From the NCBI GenBank assembly GCA_027066265.1, contig JAMOOB010000395.1, positions 1-31,589 on the forward strand: a DNA stretch of 31,589 nucleotides, written 5' to 3'. Under the pieces are notes generated by a model, which was not told the origin of the DNA, did not search any database, and saw only the letters and a list, made by a program, of their open reading frames with translations. Shown here piece by piece: positions 23,379 through 30,839 of this stretch (positions within the stretch are counted from its first letter, which is position 1; the number at the start of each line of letters is the position of its first letter). Source of the stretch: Desulfurococcales archaeon. Its GTDB lineage: Archaea; Thermoproteota; Thermoprotei_A; Sulfolobales; Ignisphaeraceae. The position numbers and the translations under genes were made by a program.

Positions 23379-24590
23379 ATGACGGAGGTGAAGTGGAAGA
23401 GACTCCCACTCAACTCTAACTATGCAGTTGCGTACGCGGTGAAGGACTGCGACGTCGATGTAGTTGCAGCGTACCCAATCACTCCGCAGACCACCGTCGT
23501 AGAGAAGATCTCGGAGTTCATAGCCAACGGCGAGCTGGATGCCGAGATGATCCACGTAGAGAGCGAGCACTCTGCCCTCAGCGCCGTGGTTGGTGCGGCT
23601 GCTGTTGGTGCACGTGTGTTCACTGCAACGGCTTCGCAAGGATTGGAGTTGATGCACGAGATCCTACACATCGCGTCGGGGCTGAGGCTACCCGTAGTCA
23701 TGACCATCGCGGCGCGAGCACTCTCGGCACCGATAAGCATCTGGTGCGACTACGGCGACGTGATGAATACGAGGGATACCTCGTGGATCACCCTCATAGC
23801 GTCCAGCGCTCAGGAAGTCTACGACACCGTGATTCAAGCATTCAAGATCGCTGAGGATCCAAGGGTTCTGCTACCCGTGATGGTTGCCTACGACGGTTAC
23901 TTGATGAGTCATACCTACGAACCGGTGTACGTAGCTGAGGATCCGACTCCGATAAGGGAGTTCGTACCCAAGAACCCGAAGTCTAGGATCGTTCTAGACC
24001 CCGAGAAACCCGTGACCATGGGTCCGATCGCTAGACCAGAGTGGTACTACGAGATTAAGTACCAGCAAGTGGAAGCGATGAAGCGTGCCTACGACGTTGT
24101 TAAGGAGGTTGATGCAGAGTTCGGTAAGAGGTTCGGTAGGAGCTACGGAGTTATCGAGACCTACAAGCTCGAGGATGCCGATGTAGCGGTGCTTACCTAC
24201 GGAGGTATCTTCGGAACGCTTAGGGAAGCCATCGATGCGATGAGGAGTAGCGGTCTGAAGGTTGGTGGGATTAGGTTGAGGCTCTTCAGACCCTTCCCAT
24301 ACAGAGAGATCGTCGATGCCGTGAAGCACCTCAAGCTACTCATAGTTGCTGACAGAGCGATCAGCTACGGTGCTAGGATCGCGGGTCCCGTAGCCATGGA
24401 GATCATGTCCGTGCTCTACAGAGAGTCCGAGAAACCCGAGGTGATGAGCGTTGCCGTAGGCATCGGTCAGAGAACGGTGACGGAGCAGGACTTCGTTGAG
24501 TTGGTGAAGCTGGGCCTCAAGTTCTTGGAGGAGAAGAGGGTTCCGAACGAAACGATTTACTGGGGCGTAAGGGGTGTGACCTATGGTTGA
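23379..24590 (+). CDS. porA: 2-oxoacid ferredoxin oxidoreductase, alpha subunit
   Basis: This is the alpha subunit, with the pyrimidine-binding domain of the thiamine-diphosphate site. Conserved blocks are VAAYPITPQTTVVEKISEF, then VESEHSALSAVVGAAAVGARVFTATASQGLELMHE, then DYGDVMNTRDTSWI and, in the C-terminal transketolase-like domain, GIRLRLFRPFPYREIVDAV. E68 in ESEH is the expected thiamine-activating glutamate. The length (403) is normal for the archaeal PorA (~390-400). The ATG follows the porD stop by two bases, with GGAGGTG in porD as ribosome-binding site. The last eight bases overlap porB. Confidence 0.95.
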   Translation: MTEVKWKRLPLNSNYAVAYAVKDCDVDVVAAYPITPQTTVVEKISEFIANGELDAEMIHVESEHSALSAVVGAAAVGARVFTATASQGLELMHEILHIASGLRLPVVMTIAARALSAPISIWCDYGDVMNTRDTSWITLIASSAQEVYDTVIQAFKIAEDPRVLLPVMVAYDGYLMSHTYEPVYVAEDPTPIREFVPKNPKSRIVLDPEKPVTMGPIARPEWYYEIKYQQVEAMKRAYDVVKEVDAEFGKRFGRSYGVIETYKLEDADVAVLTYGGIFGTLREAIDAMRSSGLKVGGIRLRLFRPFPYREIVDAVKHLKLLIVADRAISYGARIAGPVAMEIMSVLYRESEKPEVMSVAVGIGQRTVTEQDFVELVKLGLKFLEEKRVPNETIYWGVRGVTYG

Positions 24591-25536
24591 GAGGTACTAC
24601 AAATCCATAGCTGAGCTACCTAGGGAAGAATACTTCGCTCCAGGACACAGTCTCTGTGCTGGATGTGCGGCTGGAACCATCGTACGCGCGTTGCTCAAGG
24701 TAGCGGGCCCCAACACCATAGTGGTGAATGCTACGGGCTGCGTAGAGGTCGCGACCACCGCCTACCCCTACACGGCGTGGAGGATTCCATGGATACACGT
24801 AGCCTTCGAGAACGCTGCTAGCGTAGCTAGCGGTGTCGAGGCAGCCATCAAGGTCCTGAAAAGGAAGGGATTGATCGACCCCAACAAGAAGATCAACATC
24901 ATAGCGTTGGCTGGAGACGGTGGTACCTACGACATCGGGTTCCAAGCTCTCAGCGGTATGCTTGAGCGTGGACACAGAGTCGTGTACGTACTGTACGACA
25001 ACGAAGCCTACATGAATACGGGTATCCAGAGAAGCGGTGGAACACCGCTCTTCGCATGGACGACCACGACCCCCGCTGGAAGGGTTTGGAGAGGTAAGCA
25101 CCAGCCCAAGAAGCCGATAGCCGATATCGTTGCTGCTCACAGGATTCCGTACGTAGCTACGGCGAACCCAGCATACTACCTAGACATGGTCAACAAGTTC
25201 AGGAGAGCTCTAGAGGTAGAGGATGGACCAGCATTCATCCACGTGATCCAGCCATGCCCAACGGGTTGGAGGTTCGATCCAAAGCTATCGATCACGGTAG
25301 CTAGGCTAGCTACCGAGACCGCTATGTGGATCAACTGGGAGCTAGACCACGGAGAGTTCAGGGTTACGGTACCCGTACCCAAGAGGAAGCACGTGAAGCA
25401 CTACCTAAGGATCCAGGGCAGGTTCAGACACCTAACGGATCAAGACATCGAAGAGATTCAGAGGTTCATCGATCGCGAAGTAGAGCGCGTAAACAAGCTC
25501 GTTGGCAAGGAAGTGATCGGTCCTCTCGTCGAGTAA
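24583..25536 (+). CDS. porB: 2-oxoacid ferredoxin oxidoreductase, beta subunit
   Basis: This is the beta subunit, which binds thiamine diphosphate and one [4Fe-4S] cluster. The TPP motif runs from GDGGTYDIGFQAL to LYDNEAYMNTG (GDG...N). The cluster cysteines are C25 and C28 (HSLCAGCAAG), C53 (NATGCVEV) and C225 (IQPCPTGW), the conserved set. WIHVAFENAASVASGVEAA is also typical. The length (317) matches the family. It overlaps porA by eight bases (ATG inside the porA end) and is the last gene of the operon; a T-rich tract follows at 25547-25555. Confidence 0.95.
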   Translation: MVERYYKSIAELPREEYFAPGHSLCAGCAAGTIVRALLKVAGPNTIVVNATGCVEVATTAYPYTAWRIPWIHVAFENAASVASGVEAAIKVLKRKGLIDPNKKINIIALAGDGGTYDIGFQALSGMLERGHRVVYVLYDNEAYMNTGIQRSGGTPLFAWTTTTPAGRVWRGKHQPKKPIADIVAAHRIPYVATANPAYYLDMVNKFRRALEVEDGPAFIHVIQPCPTGWRFDPKLSITVARLATETAMWINWELDHGEFRVTVPVPKRKHVKHYLRIQGRFRHLTDQDIEEIQRFIDREVERVNKLVGKEVIGPLVE

Positions 25537-25544
25537 CACCCAAC

Positions 25545-25556
25545 TCTTTTTCCATG
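25545..25556 (+). terminator. T-rich stop after porB
   Basis: CTCTTTTTCC lies ten bases after the porB stop, an oligo-T tract without a hairpin. It is followed by a possible TATA-like ATTAAACG (25559-25566) for the next gene. Confidence 0.35.
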
Positions 25557-25617
25557 CATTAAACGTATCTACACAACGTCATTCCACGTCTGCCGGATTC
25601 GATTCGGTGGGTATTCG

Positions 25618-26655
25618 GTGCGTACCGCGAAAAGAATCTGCTTAGCGCTGATCGCTACGCTAATCCTCGCTACGTCCATCCACGGCTTCGCTACGCAGAG
25701 ATCCTACGAATCGTTTCGTGGATACGTACTCGAGAAACGTCTTGGTGAAAACCTCGTAAAGTTGCTGAGTACGCACCTCGTGATGAGGTACGTTAGTCTA
25801 AGGCTCTCGAAGCACGTCGAAGGCAGTACAACGGCTTCGATAACAATGCTTCTCCAACCCATGCTTATCGTGATGGGTAGTGGCTGGATCTATACGAACG
25901 TTTCGCTCACCTACGTCTATGCAACTCCTTCGCTGAAGAACGTGGGGAGAGATAACGAAACGAAGTTCGTTGTTCGTCGAGGCGAACCACGCATGGAATC
26001 CGTAACCATCTTTGCCGAAGGTAGCGAGGCGATGGTTCGGAGAAGCGTTGCTCTACAGCGATTTGCTGTGGATACTACGTGGAGAGAGCTCTTCGATGAT
26101 GGTAGGGTTGCGCGCGTAGAAATACATTCGTTGTTCAGGATGCTGGTCACGAACAGGAGCGTAGGCTACAGCATGTACGTAGAGTACTCGAGCAACGAGA
26201 TCGTGAAGCGTATAGAGCTCGTTCAAAGCGGTGTACGCATCGTCGTGATCGTGGATCTGAATAACGATGCTATCTCGGTAAGCATCGGTAACGAGAGGAA
26301 GTTCCTGCTGAACGACGACGCTAGGAAGTTCGTCGAGATGCTCAAGAATCTACCTAACCACATCGCGGTGAAGTACCTAAACAGCTCCGTTACGAGGATC
26401 GGAGAAACAACGATTCCTCTCTACACCTTCGAGATCGTTATCGACGTACCTTTCAAGGGTAGCAACGTATCGATGATTCTCTTCAAGAACTCAACGACTA
26501 CGTTCATAGATATCGCTGGAATCGCGTTGTTCTCGTACCGAGAACACGTACATCTAGCCATTATGAGGATCAGAGCCGAGAACCGTAGCGCTGAAGCCAA
26601 GGTGTCGAACTACGTCATCGAAACGAAGATCAGGCGAGTTGAGCTACAACCGTAG
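25618..26655 (+). CDS. Predicted exported, sequon-rich protein
   Basis: Family not recognised. The N-terminus is a Sec-type signal (RTAKRICLALIATLILATSIHGFA; basic start, hydrophobic core, likely cleavage after Ala ~25), and there is no other hydrophobic helix, so the protein is probably outside the cell. The ~320-residue mature part is beta-rich. It contains seven N-x-S/T sequons (NVS, NET, NRS, NSS, NVS, NST, NRS), consistent with a heavily N-glycosylated surface protein. The overall plan (a beta sheet that could wrap a lipid, as in LolA/LppX folds) is only a guess. GTG 25618 is the start. It lies downstream of porB on the same strand but has a T-tract and a TATA-like box between, so it is likely independent. 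Confidence 0.65.
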   Translation: MRTAKRICLALIATLILATSIHGFATQRSYESFRGYVLEKRLGENLVKLLSTHLVMRYVSLRLSKHVEGSTTASITMLLQPMLIVMGSGWIYTNVSLTYVYATPSLKNVGRDNETKFVVRRGEPRMESVTIFAEGSEAMVRRSVALQRFAVDTTWRELFDDGRVARVEIHSLFRMLVTNRSVGYSMYVEYSSNEIVKRIELVQSGVRIVVIVDLNNDAISVSIGNERKFLLNDDARKFVEMLKNLPNHIAVKYLNSSVTRIGETTIPLYTFEIVIDVPFKGSNVSMILFKNSTTTFIDIAGIALFSYREHVHLAIMRIRAENRSAEAKVSNYVIETKIRRVELQP

Positions 26656-26684
26656 CTCTCCGAACCCTACGAACATCGCCATGC

Positions 26685-27764
26685 CTAAGCCTTTCCAATC
26701 TCTTCGAGGATCCTCTTCGGGGTCGCTTCTCCGTACCTAGCGATCGTTTTGAAGATCCAGTAGTAGATAGGGATCTGGAAAGCGTTCTCCTTCCCTATCC
26801 ACGGCTCTCTAGGTATCGATGAGAGCTTCCTAAACCTTTCATCGATATCGATAACAATGTTCTTCTCCAGTACGTAGCTCCATATTCGATGGTATCCAGC
26901 TACATCGATATCCTCCACCAAGATCTTGATCTCGTCCATCGCTTCTCTAAGCGAAACCTTTTCCTCTCTAACGAATTCCTCGATGACGTTCCGCACCATC
27001 GCTATCTTCTCACCAACGTAGCTCTCGACGTCGTGCCCATGGTCTTCAACCAACGCTTTCAACTCCCTCGGGTTACCACCAACCAACCTCCAAACGATCT
27101 CGAAGTCTATCCGAGGTCTAACCACGTTGTAGAGCTCTTCGAAGGCTTCCCTCGGTAGATTCCAAACTATGTACCACCTAGCCTTGGATCCCATCTCTAG
27201 CTGGAGCTTCGTTGCCGTAGCATCGCTCGTTAGGTACAGAACCTTGATCCTCATCCCTTCGACGAGCATTCGAGCTACGTAGTTCGCATCGATCTCCAAC
27301 CCCTGCCTAGCTTCCTCGGCTCGGCTCCTAAACTCGTCGACGAATACAAGGATCTCTCCAACGCTCGTCCCTACCCTCCTACATATCCTTAGAAGAACGT
27401 CGATGAGCGTAACGATTCCTCGAAGCTCTGCTACGTAGCCCGATACCACGTCTACGAGCTCGGCGAAGATATCCTTCAGCTCCTTGCTTGAGAACCTCGG
27501 AGCCATCACAATGCTTTTAGCGGTACCAGCCTCCTCTCGATGAGCTACGTAGATCGCGGTACGCTCATCGTCTTCGGCTAGAGCTCTAGTGATTGCATCC
27601 GCAAGCGTTGTCTTCCCACATCCGAGGGGACCAACAACGATGCTTAGCCCGAACCCGATCTCTCCGAGTATCTTCGCTACCTCGTGCTCTCTATCAACGA
27701 ACTTCCCTAGAGGAGTTCGATAGCTCTTGACGCTGGATATCAGCTCCTCGATGCTTCTAGCCAA
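26685..27764 (-). CDS. P-loop ATPase, archaeal ATPase_2-like
   Basis: This is an AAA+/STAND-type ATPase. Walker A is GPLGCGKT (45-52) and Walker B ILVFVDEF (138-145). A sensor region follows (IKVLYLTSDATATK), and a lid region resembling MoxR/ATPase_2 proteins has WRLVGGNPRELKALVE, which matches the 'G-G-x-P' block. The C-terminal ~100 residues are helical (VRNVIEEFVREEKVSLREAMDEIKILVEDID) with no nuclease motif, unlike the DUF234 ATPase at 19 kb. The role is unknown; substrate or partner cannot be inferred. TTG 27764 begins the protein. It faces the ridA operon across a 158-base gap that holds a 20-bp palindrome. Confidence 0.75.
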   Translation of the reverse strand: MARSIEELISSVKSYRTPLGKFVDREHEVAKILGEIGFGLSIVVGPLGCGKTTLADAITRALAEDDERTAIYVAHREEAGTAKSIVMAPRFSSKELKDIFAELVDVVSGYVAELRGIVTLIDVLLRICRRVGTSVGEILVFVDEFRSRAEEARQGLEIDANYVARMLVEGMRIKVLYLTSDATATKLQLEMGSKARWYIVWNLPREAFEELYNVVRPRIDFEIVWRLVGGNPRELKALVEDHGHDVESYVGEKIAMVRNVIEEFVREEKVSLREAMDEIKILVEDIDVAGYHRIWSYVLEKNIVIDIDERFRKLSSIPREPWIGKENAFQIPIYYWIFKTIARYGEATPKRILEEIGKA

Positions 27765-27857
27765 CGATTCGAACCCGTTCTTCTAGAGATCGTTGTCGCC
27801 CTATTCAGCGTAGCTCGAAGCGGTAACGCGGTTCTAGGTCTCGATACACGCGTTTTG

Positions 27858-27877
27858 TTTCGTTTCTAGAAACGAAA
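27858..27877. promoter_or_regulatory. Perfect 20-bp palindrome, operator candidate
   Basis: TTTCGTTTCTAGAAACGAAA is a perfect 20-bp palindrome centred on CTAG. It ends one base before the TATA-like GCTTATTT of the ridA operon, i.e. over the BRE position. A dimeric regulator bound here would block TFB/TBP. It may also affect the divergent ATPase gene, whose start is 94 bases away. Confidence 0.6.
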
Positions 27878-27889
27878 GCTTATTTCTCT
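27878..27889 (+). promoter_or_regulatory. TATA-like promoter of the ridA operon
   Basis: GCTTATTTCTCT lies exactly 45 bases before the GTG at 27923, identical in sequence and spacing to the porG promoter element at 22454-22465. Confidence 0.55.
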
Positions 27890-27922
27890 TGCAGAGAACC
27901 TTAGTACTACGAGCGTGAGATC

Positions 27923-28225
27923 GTGTCCTCACCTTCTCTACCTTCTAAGGAGGAACTCGTCGAGATGATCAAGGCTAACAACATGGTTGAAGATCTTCTC
28001 GAGTGGTTGAAGAGTCGTGGCTACGATCCTTCCGTACCCGTATCCCTCAAGGATCTCGACTATCAGCTCCTCCTAACCTACGCACGCGAACGTGGGTTGA
28101 TCGAGGTCAACGACGTTGTTGAGGAGATGGCTGAGGAAGCCAAGGGTATGACCGAACCCGAGCCGGAGGAGCTCGGCGTCGATAGGAGACCCACCAAGCC
28201 GAAGAAGATTCGTAGCAAGAGGTAG
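27923..28225 (+). CDS. Unknown small acidic-basic protein upstream of ridA
   Basis: This 100-residue protein belongs to no family I can name. The first ~75 residues form three likely helices (SKEELVEMIKANNMVEDLLEWLKSRG, then SLKDLDYQLLLTYARERGLI, then VNDVVEEMAEEAKGM). The tail is Pro/Glu-rich and then basic (EPEPEELGVDRRPTKPKKIRSKR), probably disordered and able to bind nucleic acid. It starts with GTG, six bases upstream of ridA, and is first in a three-gene operon with ridA and the AIM24-like gene. Coding is well supported by operon structure and promoter; function is open. Confidence 0.7.
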   Translation: MSSPSLPSKEELVEMIKANNMVEDLLEWLKSRGYDPSVPVSLKDLDYQLLLTYARERGLIEVNDVVEEMAEEAKGMTEPEPEELGVDRRPTKPKKIRSKR

Positions 28226-28231
28226 CTCCAC

Positions 28232-28627
28232 ATGTCTAAGCGCATCGTCTACACGGATCGAGCACCCAAACCCATAGGTCCCTACAGCCAGGGTGTGAAG
28301 GTAGGTCCGTGGCTCTTCGTATCGGGTCAGATACCCATCGACCCTGCTACGGGGGAGGTTATCAAGGATTTCCGCGAAGCCGTGAAGAGAGTTCTGGAGA
28401 ACATCAAGGCTATCGTAGAGGCTGCTGGTGGTTCGCTGGAGAACGTTGTGAAGGTCACGGTCTACCTACGCGATGTATCCAAGTTCGGTGAGTTCAACGA
28501 GATCTACTCCCAGTACTTCCCCAAGGATCCTCCTGCTCGCGTCGTTGTCGAGGTCTCCAACCTTCCCAAGGACGTGGATCTGGAGATCGAGGCGATCGCG
28601 TACATACCTAGCGAAGAGCGTGGGTGA
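28232..28627 (+). CDS. ridA: RidA family enamine/imine deaminase
   Basis: This is a YjgF/YER057c/UK114-type protein that hydrolyses reactive enamine/imine intermediates from PLP enzymes such as threonine dehydratase. The signature blocks are all there: APKPIGPYSQGVKVGPWLFVSGQIP, then FREAVKRVLENIKAIVEAAGGSLENVVKVTVYL, then PPARVVVEVSNLPKDVDLEIEAIAY with the active-site R103. At 131 residues it is standard; it forms a trimer in relatives. It sits between an unknown gene (6-base gap) and the AIM24-like gene (8-base gap). Confidence 0.95.
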   Translation: MSKRIVYTDRAPKPIGPYSQGVKVGPWLFVSGQIPIDPATGEVIKDFREAVKRVLENIKAIVEAAGGSLENVVKVTVYLRDVSKFGEFNEIYSQYFPKDPPARVVVEVSNLPKDVDLEIEAIAYIPSEERG

Positions 28628-28635
28628 TTCCTTAG

Positions 28636-29301
28636 GTGAAGTGGGTCGTAGAGCACCGACCATCCTACTCCCTGCTGAAGGTATTGCTCGAACCCGGTGA
28701 GAGCGTTACTGCTGAGAGCGGTGCCATGGTGGCGATGAGGGGCGACGTAGAGATCGAGACGCATACGGGTGGAGGGCTACTCAAAGCAATTCTTAGAACG
28801 GCTGCAGCATCCGAAACACTGTTCCTCAACACCTACATCGCTAGGAGTAGAGCAGAGCTATGGTTTGCACCCAGCGTTCCGGGCGATATCGAGGCTATCC
28901 ATCTCGAAGGAGATGAGTGGGTTGTGCAGGACTATAGCTACCTAGCACACTACGGAGATATCGATCTAAGCGTTGCGTGGAGAGGTCTACGAGGATTGCT
29001 CGCCGAAGGAGAGTTGATGTGGTTGAAGGTTAGGGGTAGGGGAGTGGTGTGGGTATCGAGCTACGGAGCACTGGATAGGATAGAGCTTGGACCCGGGGAA
29101 AAGGCTGTGATAGACAACTTCCACTTCGTAGCAATGCCGGCTACAACGAAGTGGAGGGTAACCAAGTTCGGAGGATGGAAATCCTTCCTCTTCGGAGGCG
29201 AAGGTATCGTGGTCGAGGTAGAGGGACCTGCAACCATATACATACAGACAAGGATCCTACCACCGTTCGCACAGATACTCAGAAGATTCATGCGTAGATA
29301 G
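28636..29301 (+). CDS. AIM24 / TIGR00266 family protein
   Basis: The 221 residues match the AIM24-type (TIGR00266-like) family. The opening is typical (SYSLLKVLLEPGESVTAESGAMVAM), followed by VEIETHTGGGLLKAILRT and ETLFLNTYIA. The repeated beta pattern includes ELWFAPSVPGDIEAIHL, WVSSYGALDRIELGPGEKAVIDNFHFVAM and a final FLFGGEGIVVEVEGPATIYIQTRIL. In bacteria and archaea the role is unknown; the mitochondrial homologue is linked to inner-membrane organisation. No membrane helix is visible. It starts with GTG and is the last gene of the operon; CTTTTTC at 29319-29325 may end the transcript. Confidence 0.85.
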   Translation: MKWVVEHRPSYSLLKVLLEPGESVTAESGAMVAMRGDVEIETHTGGGLLKAILRTAAASETLFLNTYIARSRAELWFAPSVPGDIEAIHLEGDEWVVQDYSYLAHYGDIDLSVAWRGLRGLLAEGELMWLKVRGRGVVWVSSYGALDRIELGPGEKAVIDNFHFVAMPATTKWRVTKFGGWKSFLFGGEGIVVEVEGPATIYIQTRILPPFAQILRRFMRR

Positions 29302-29355
29302 ATCGAGGAACCGTACCACGCTTTTTCGCTGATAACACAACATACGTTTCTCGAT

Positions 29356-29364
29356 GCGCTTATC
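29356..29364 (+). promoter_or_regulatory. TATA-like promoter of the 29397 gene
   Basis: GCGCTTATC is centred ~36 bases before ATG 29397, leaving a leader of about ten bases that contains GAGAAGGG as a possible ribosome-binding site. Confidence 0.4.
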
Positions 29365-29396
29365 AACGGAGCTCGCATGGATGGAGAAGGGTTTCG

Positions 29397-30038
29397 ATGA
29401 CGAGCGTAGGCTACGTGTTTGCTGAGTTGATAGATACGTTGATTCGTAGAACGATTCCTAGATTCGTAGAGATTCGTAGCGTTATCGCGGAGCTCATCCT
29501 CGAATCATCCACGACTACGTTCATAGGTTTGCTATCTCGGTTGAGATCCGCTGAAGCTAGCCACATCGAAGATCTTGAGGTTAAGCTAGGTGGTAAGCTG
29601 ATGGAGTTGGTATCGATTCTAGCTAGCTTAGCCAAGGAATCGCTCGAACTGCAAGACGTTGCCAACGCCTTCGATGAGCTGGTATCGCTAGGAATACCAC
29701 CAGCGATAGCAACCGAGCTACTATTCGCGTTGAATCCCAGCAAAGCACCGTTGATAGACGATCTCGCTACGACGGGTGCTAGGAACCTTGGTCTAGAGAT
29801 CTACGTACCTAGGAACCGTAGCGAGTACCTAGCCATGGTCCAGACCCTCGATGGATTCGCGAACGAGCTAGAGCCATTGCGTAGGGCATTCCTAGGATAC
29901 GTACCGAAGTACCTCGTTGTAGATACCATCCTTCAGCTAGCCTACGAGAATAGGATCGATAGGTGTAGACTCGAAGAGTTGCATCGCTTAGGAACAACTA
30001 TCGAAGCATTGAGAAACCTCCGATTTCTGGATGCATAG
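29397..30038 (+). CDS. Unknown helical protein, 213 residues
   Basis: I do not recognise this protein. It is predicted mostly alpha-helical and soluble (VGYVFAELIDTLIRRTIPRFVEI, then LGGKLMELVSILASLAKESLELQ, then LEPLRRAFLGYVPKYLVVDTILQLA). It has a mid-region (LFALNPSKAPLIDDLATTGARNLGLEIYVPRNRSEYL) that may be a loop or small strand. Length and composition are those of a real gene. It is the last intact gene before the decayed region and converges on the vapBC remnant. Confidence 0.7.
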   Translation: MTSVGYVFAELIDTLIRRTIPRFVEIRSVIAELILESSTTTFIGLLSRLRSAEASHIEDLEVKLGGKLMELVSILASLAKESLELQDVANAFDELVSLGIPPAIATELLFALNPSKAPLIDDLATTGARNLGLEIYVPRNRSEYLAMVQTLDGFANELEPLRRAFLGYVPKYLVVDTILQLAYENRIDRCRLEELHRLGTTIEALRNLRFLDA

Positions 30039-30179
30039 ATATCGTACGGTCTCAAGCTCGTAAAGTACGTCGATACCCATACAGATCTCTTCCATGATCC
30101 TCTCCTTCTACAACCATCCTCTTGATCGCCTCGGCTTCATTGCTAAGCTCGAGGACTCTCTCAGCACTTACAGCGATAG

Positions 30180-30607
30180 CTAGCTTCTCGATGTACGTAG
30201 CTCTCGCAACAGTTCGTCTACGTTCATGGCTTCGGGGAACCTCAGTAGATCGCTATCGTAGATCGCTATCCTCGGTAACCAGCTTCATGTTGTTGGTGTG
30301 TGCTACGTATAGGTACGACGCATCGTGGAAAGCGAGGTTCTCCCAACGGCAAGTTCAGGAACTTCGCTTAGCTTGATCGGGGGTCCTCACCACGATTACG
30401 CGACTAAGGATCTCTTCGAAGAGCTTGGCTACGGCTTCGAGGTTCCTAACCCTACTTCTCCTAAACTCTTTCCAGATAGCGTTCCCCTACCTCATGCAGC
30501 GTTAGATCCAGTACGGCGAACCTATCAACGTACTCGAGGAACTCTTCCCTTAACCGTAGTACCAACGGGTACGGAGCCGAAGCATCGAGAAGGTACTCGG
30601 CACCCAT
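30180..30607 (-). pseudogene. vapC: VapC pseudogene (PIN domain) with several frameshifts
   Basis: Joining three reading frames restores a complete PIN toxin. It starts MGAEYLLDASAPYPLVLRL, continues to DLTLHEVG, then NAIWKEFRRSRVRNLEAVAK and IVVRTP, then IKLSEVPELAV, then ENLAFHDASYLYVAHTNN and MKLVTEDSDL, and ends LLRFPEAMNVDELLRELR. All four PIN acids are kept (LLDAS, HEVG, FHDAS, TEDSD). The breaks fall at CCCC 30484-30487 (one base too many), GGGGG 30379-30383 (one too many), CCC 30342-30344 (one too few) and a 13-bp tandem duplication at 30245-30270. Three of the four are at homopolymer runs, so true decay and sequencing error are both possible. The antitoxin gene lies just upstream. 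Confidence 0.75.
30245..30270. repeat. 13-bp tandem duplication inside vapC pseudogene
   Basis: GTAGATCGCTATC occurs twice head to tail (30245-30257 and 30258-30270). Removing one copy restores the vapC frame (TEDSD to LLRFPEAM), so it is a recent duplication or an assembly artefact. Confidence 0.85.
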
Positions 30608-30839
30608 CTCTGAAGCTACCTCTCGAACTACCTTCCTCGACCGTTCGCACCCATTCATCTACGGTGATATCCGTGGAGCTCAGTGCTTCCTCGAGCAACT
30701 TCCTGAACCTAGCGAACTTAGCTCTACGAATCTCTTCCTCCAACGCTTTCTCAACGATGGTCCGAATATCGATACCTAGCTCCTCAGCTTCCTCCTTAAG
30801 CTCTCTACGAATCCGGATGGATAGGACGGTCGTAGACAA
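30525..30839 (-). CDS. vapB: VapB-like ribbon-helix-helix antitoxin, C-terminus probably altered
   Basis: This is the antitoxin partner of the vapC remnant, of the ribbon-helix-helix type rather than the AbrB type seen at 2.2 kb. The N-terminus LSIRIRRELKEEAEELGIDIRTIVEKALEEEIRRAKFARFRKLL is typical of crenarchaeal VapB. The middle (STDITVDEWVRTVEE) is also family-like. After about residue 67 the frame continues as an unrelated Gly/Arg/Val-rich tail (to 104 residues) that reads through the start of vapC in a different frame, so the native stop has probably been lost by a small indel. The normal protein would be ~70-75 residues. Start TTG 30839. Confidence 0.6.
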   Translation of the reverse strand: MSTTVLSIRIRRELKEEAEELGIDIRTIVEKALEEEIRRAKFARFRKLLEEALSSTDITVDEWVRTVEEGSSRGSFRDGCRVPSRCFGSVPVGTTVKGRVPRVR

